From assembly GCA_022841325.1 (NCBI GenBank), contig JALHRS010000040.1, positions 1 through 50,534 on the forward strand: a DNA stretch of 50,534 nucleotides, read 5' to 3'. Made by a program: the position numbers and the translations under genes. Of the stretch, positions 48,066 through 50,534 are shown piece by piece (position 1 is the stretch's first letter; each line of letters starts with the position of its first letter). A model generated the notes under the pieces. It made no database searches and was not told the origin of the DNA. It saw nothing but the letters and a program-made list of their open reading frames with translations. The DNA comes from Lysobacterales bacterium. Lineage in GTDB: Bacteria > Pseudomonadota > Gammaproteobacteria > Xanthomonadales > SZUA-5.

Positions 48066-49172
48066 ATGTCCGAATCCAAAGGTGAGCGCGAGAGCGGCAG
48101 CGTGACCGCACTGAAAACGAAGACAGCGACGCCCCGGCCAACCTCGCAGGGTGACGTGCCACCCCGGTTGAGTGCGAAAGGCATTCTCGAATTCGAGACC
48201 GAGGCCGGGGCAGACGCGGCGCTGGAAAATGAGATCGCCACCATCAAGTCGCTGCTGGATGGCAAGTCTCCTGACGATCGCCGGCGCCTGCTGGAGCATC
48301 TGATGGAGCGTGAAGGTGCGGTGGCCGAGACCAGGGATCGGGCGGTGCTGGACATGGAACTGGCGCCAGGCTGGCGTGATGGCGCCTATCCCTACAAGAA
48401 TCTGATGAGCCGCAAGGCCTACGAGAAGCAGAAGTACCTGCTGCAGACCGAGTTGCTGAAATTGCAGGCGTGGGTGAAGGAAACCGGCCAACGGGTGATG
48501 ATCCTGTTCGAAGGCCGCGATGCCGCCGGCAAGGGCGGCACGATCAAGCGCTTCATGGAGCATCTGAACCCGCGCGGCGCGCATGTCGTCGCGCTGGAAA
48601 AGCCGAACGAGGTGGAGCGCGGGCAGTGGTATTTCCAGCGCTATGTGCAGCATCTGCCCACGCGCGGCGAGATCGTGCTGTTCGACCGCAGCTGGTACAA
48701 CCGCGCCGGCGTCGAGCGGGTGATGGGTTTCTGCAGCGATGCCGAATATCAGGAGTTCATGCGTCAGGCGCCCGAATTCGAGCGCAACCTGGTGCGCAGC
48801 GGCATTCATCTGATCAAGTTCTGGTTCTCGGTCAGCCGCGACGAGCAGAAGCGGCGCTTCAAGGAGCGCAAGGTGCACCCGCTCAAGCAATGGAAGCTGT
48901 CGCCTGTAGACCTGGCTTCCCTCGACAAATGGCAGGACTACACCCGTGCCAAGGAGGCCATGTTCCTCAACACCGACACCGCCGACGCGCCGTGGACCGT
49001 GATCAAGTCCAACGACAAGAAGCGTGCCCGACTCAACGCCATGCGCTATGTGCTGCACAAGCTGCCCTACGCCAACAAGAGCCTGGAGACCATCGGTCGC
49101 GTGGATCCGATGTTGGTGGGTCGTGCGCACGTGGTCTATGAACGCGGCGAGCACGAATTCGCGCTGCTGTAA
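48066..49172 (+). CDS. ppk2: Polyphosphate kinase 2 (PPK2)
   Basis: A 368-residue PPK2-family enzyme, which transfers phosphate between polyphosphate and nucleoside di/triphosphates. ATG 48066 has GGAGG six bases upstream. Walker A G-R-D-A-A-G-K-G-G near residue 160, then RFMEHLNPRGAHVVALEKPN; Walker B/lid FDRSWYNRAGVERVMGF near residue 210; RRFKERKVHPLKQWKLSPVD near 275; and NDKKRARLNAMRYVLHKL. The first ~85 residues are an extra N-terminal region (LSAKGILEFETEAGADAALE, SLLDGKSPDDRRRLLEHLME) beyond the core. All core motifs intact. It is divergent from the winged-helix/TPR regulator gene. The acyltransferase gene follows about 150 bases downstream. Confidence 0.93.
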   Translation: MSESKGERESGSVTALKTKTATPRPTSQGDVPPRLSAKGILEFETEAGADAALENEIATIKSLLDGKSPDDRRRLLEHLMEREGAVAETRDRAVLDMELAPGWRDGAYPYKNLMSRKAYEKQKYLLQTELLKLQAWVKETGQRVMILFEGRDAAGKGGTIKRFMEHLNPRGAHVVALEKPNEVERGQWYFQRYVQHLPTRGEIVLFDRSWYNRAGVERVMGFCSDAEYQEFMRQAPEFERNLVRSGIHLIKFWFSVSRDEQKRRFKERKVHPLKQWKLSPVDLASLDKWQDYTRAKEAMFLNTDTADAPWTVIKSNDKKRARLNAMRYVLHKLPYANKSLETIGRVDPMLVGRAHVVYERGEHEFALL

Positions 49173-49324
49173 AAGGGCCTTGGTCCGAAAAAACCTGGCC
49201 GTCTGCAGGCGCCGGCCGGGCTTCCCGGATTGCACACCTTTGGGGCGCTATCCTCCGCCCCTCCGAGCTGCCAGCGTGCCACTGATGACGGCCTGTGCGC
49301 TCCATTGCCATTGCAGGCCCTACA

Positions 49325-49915
49325 TTGCACCGCACGCTTTTCGATACGCCCCTGGTCAACACCCTGCTGCGCGCGGCATCGCGCGGTTTTCTGCGGATCG
49401 CCGGCTGGCAGGTGCAAGGCGCACTGCCTGACCGGGCCGGCAAGTGCGTGCTGATCGCCGCACCGCACACCAGCAACTGGGACTTGCCGTACACGCTGAT
49501 GGTGGCTTTCGTGCTGAATCTGCGGGTCTACTGGATGGGCAAGCAGAGCCTGTTCCGCTGGCCCTTCGGCCCGGTCATGCGCTGGCTCGGCGGCATCCCA
49601 GTGGATCGCTCCAGGTCCAACAATCTGGTGGCCGCCTCGGCCCAGGCCATCGTGGCTGCGGATGGTCCGCTGCAGCTGGCGGTGCCGCCCGAGGGCACGC
49701 GCGGCAAGACCCGGCACTGGAAAACCGGCTTCTATCACATTGCCATCGCCGCCCAGGTGCCGATCGTGCTGGCCTACATGGACTACGAGCGCAAGGTCAG
49801 CGGCCTTGGCCCGGTGTTTCAGCCGACCGGAGACGTCCAGGCCGACATGGCCAAGATCAAGCGTTTCTACGCCAACATCAAGGGCCGCAATGCGACCCAG
49901 TTCGACCTCGATTGA
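49325..49915 (+). CDS. PlsC-like 1-acylglycerol-phosphate acyltransferase family protein
   Basis: A protein of about 196 residues acting on phospholipid or lysophospholipid acylation at the inner membrane. The H-x4-D catalytic motif is H-T-S-N-W-D in VLIAAPHTSNWDLPYTLMVA; the second motif is VYWMGKQSLFRWPFGPVMRW followed by GGIPVDRSRSNN; the third is AVPPEGTRGKT (P-E-G-T-R). The start is uncertain: TTG 49325 fits the usual N-terminus (HRTLFDTPLVNTLLRAASRG), and GTG 49295 adds ten residues. Neither has a strong Shine-Dalgarno sequence. Short length and single hydrophobic stretch match the small PlsC-like group rather than full PlsC. Monocistronic. Confidence 0.88.
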   Translation: MHRTLFDTPLVNTLLRAASRGFLRIAGWQVQGALPDRAGKCVLIAAPHTSNWDLPYTLMVAFVLNLRVYWMGKQSLFRWPFGPVMRWLGGIPVDRSRSNNLVAASAQAIVAADGPLQLAVPPEGTRGKTRHWKTGFYHIAIAAQVPIVLAYMDYERKVSGLGPVFQPTGDVQADMAKIKRFYANIKGRNATQFDLD

Positions 49916-50339
49916 CGCTCGAAGGCGGCCTTCGGACTGTCGCCCTGGCAGACACCGAATGGCGCCGCCAACACCGTCGCAAGCGGCAGGCTGCTGACGT
50001 CGGGTGCTGCCGACAACTCCCTGCGCCGAATATTTTTCTTGATGAAGTCCGGGGCGCAAAACCAGTTTGCGGCGTCGCAGCGTGGGCAATTTGTACGAAC
50101 AACTGGGCCGCTGCTCAGTTTCGTATCATGGCAAGGCAAGTTGTTGATGCAATGCACAAAAAATCTTGTCGTGCTAGCACGCTGTAACACTCATTGACGC
50201 AAAACCATACGCAGGCGTACTCTGCGCGGCGGCTCGGGTGGGAAGCCCGTTTTCGGGTTCCGGGCCGTCTTTATGTTGTTCGTCACTGGGGCAGAAGCCA
50301 TCCGGTTTCTGCGGCGTGCATCAATTCATGGGGAGGATC
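49916..50339 (+). other. Long leader/intergenic region before the SGNH gene
   Basis: No gene seen in these 424 bases. It holds a stem-loop GGAAGCCCG-TTTT-CGGGTTCC at 50241-50261 (one bulged G) inside a wider GC-rich folded stretch (about 50206-50270), preceded by GACGCAAAACC at 50197-50207. The arrangement upstream of a secreted-enzyme gene invites comparison with c-di-GMP-I riboswitches, but the conserved tetraloop-receptor elements are not evident, so I only call a possible structured 5' leader. Confidence 0.3.
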
Positions 50340-50534
50340 ATGAACAAATTTTCTTGTGGCTTAGTCCGCAGGTCACTGCCTGCCATTCTGTTGCTGGCCC
50401 TGGGGGGTCAGGTAGCAGCAAACACCTTGAACCAGAACGTGTCGTGGACGGTCGATCGAGCCGGCACCACCGCCAAGTATCGGGTCGTCGCCTACGGCGA
50501 TTCGATCTATGCCGGCTACAACGGAGATCGGAAG
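50340..50534 (+). CDS. Secreted GDSL/SGNH hydrolase (5' part, runs off right edge)
   Basis: ATG 50340-50342, with GGGGAGG five bases upstream, opens a frame that stays open to the end of the window (65 codons). Residues 1-28 are a signal peptide (RRSLPAILLLALGGQVAA). The mature start NTLNQNVSWTVDRAGTTAKY leads into R-V-V-A-Y-G-D-S-I-Y-A-G-Y-N-G, where G-D-S-I is block I of the SGNH/GDSL family with the nucleophilic serine. Expected function is ester hydrolysis outside the cytoplasm (lipase, acetyl-xylan or similar esterase); substrate cannot be told. Whether it ends with the GFE tail lies outside the window. Confidence 0.85.
   Translation, partial: MNKFSCGLVRRSLPAILLLALGGQVAANTLNQNVSWTVDRAGTTAKYRVVAYGDSIYAGYNGDRK

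Noticed and set aside
50190..50270. c-di-GMP-I riboswitch
   Set aside because: GACGCAAAACC and a stem are present, but the rest of the consensus could not be laid out by eye.

Overview
The window looks like a chromosomal segment of a GC-rich gammaproteobacterium, most likely Lysobacterales/Xanthomonadales. The grounds are a CopL-type copper protein (a family I associate with Xanthomonadaceae), repeated ECF-sigma plus Ser/Thr-kinase-TPR pairs, a CadC-like winged-helix/TPR regulator, and several secreted proteins that end in a short F-x-[ND]-G-F-E tail. No rRNA, tRNA or CRISPR array was seen. The assignment to a lineage is inference.

Region 1 (1-852, minus strand) is the start of a copper/heavy-metal resistance operon: copL, then a TolC/CusC-like outer-membrane lipoprotein cut by the left edge. 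Region 2 (about 1.2-19.3 kb) is an accessory block rich in toxin-antitoxin and defence-type genes. It holds a broken P-loop kinase, an intact hipBA pair with a double operator, vapBC followed by a frameshifted third gene, a tacA antitoxin whose GNAT toxin is destroyed, a stand-alone Hsp70-TPR protein whose coupled partner is truncated at a palindromic repeat, a fused PD-(D/E)XK nuclease/DUF2075 helicase, an AT-rich two-gene cassette with a caspase-fold protease and an unknown coiled-coil partner, a complete IS66 element (exact ends and 8-bp target duplication readable), a PaeR7I/XhoI-like restriction-modification pair, and a hipA remnant. The caspase cassette is the best candidate for an undescribed system.

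Region 3 (19.3-28.2 kb) has a first sigma/kinase-TPR module. After it comes an unstable stretch bounded by a 52-bp dispersed repeat: a DUF11 protein with an IPTL-CTERM tail, a beta-helix (polymer-forming-like) protein, a DUF3396 immunity-like protein without a visible toxin, a kinase remnant and a HEAT-repeat protein. Region 4 (28-44.2 kb) is dominated by envelope and secreted proteins: two small membrane proteins, an M36 metallopeptidase, a beta-helix protein downstream of a second sigma/kinase module, a double LamG protein, a C-type-lectin fragment and an SH3b protein. Four of these carry the GFE tail.

Region 5 (44.2-50.5 kb) is more conserved in character: a small conserved protein, a NaChBac-type voltage-gated sodium channel, a winged-helix/TPR regulator convergent with it, PPK2 polyphosphate kinase, a PlsC-like acyltransferase, and the first codons of a secreted GDSL/SGNH hydrolase cut by the right edge.
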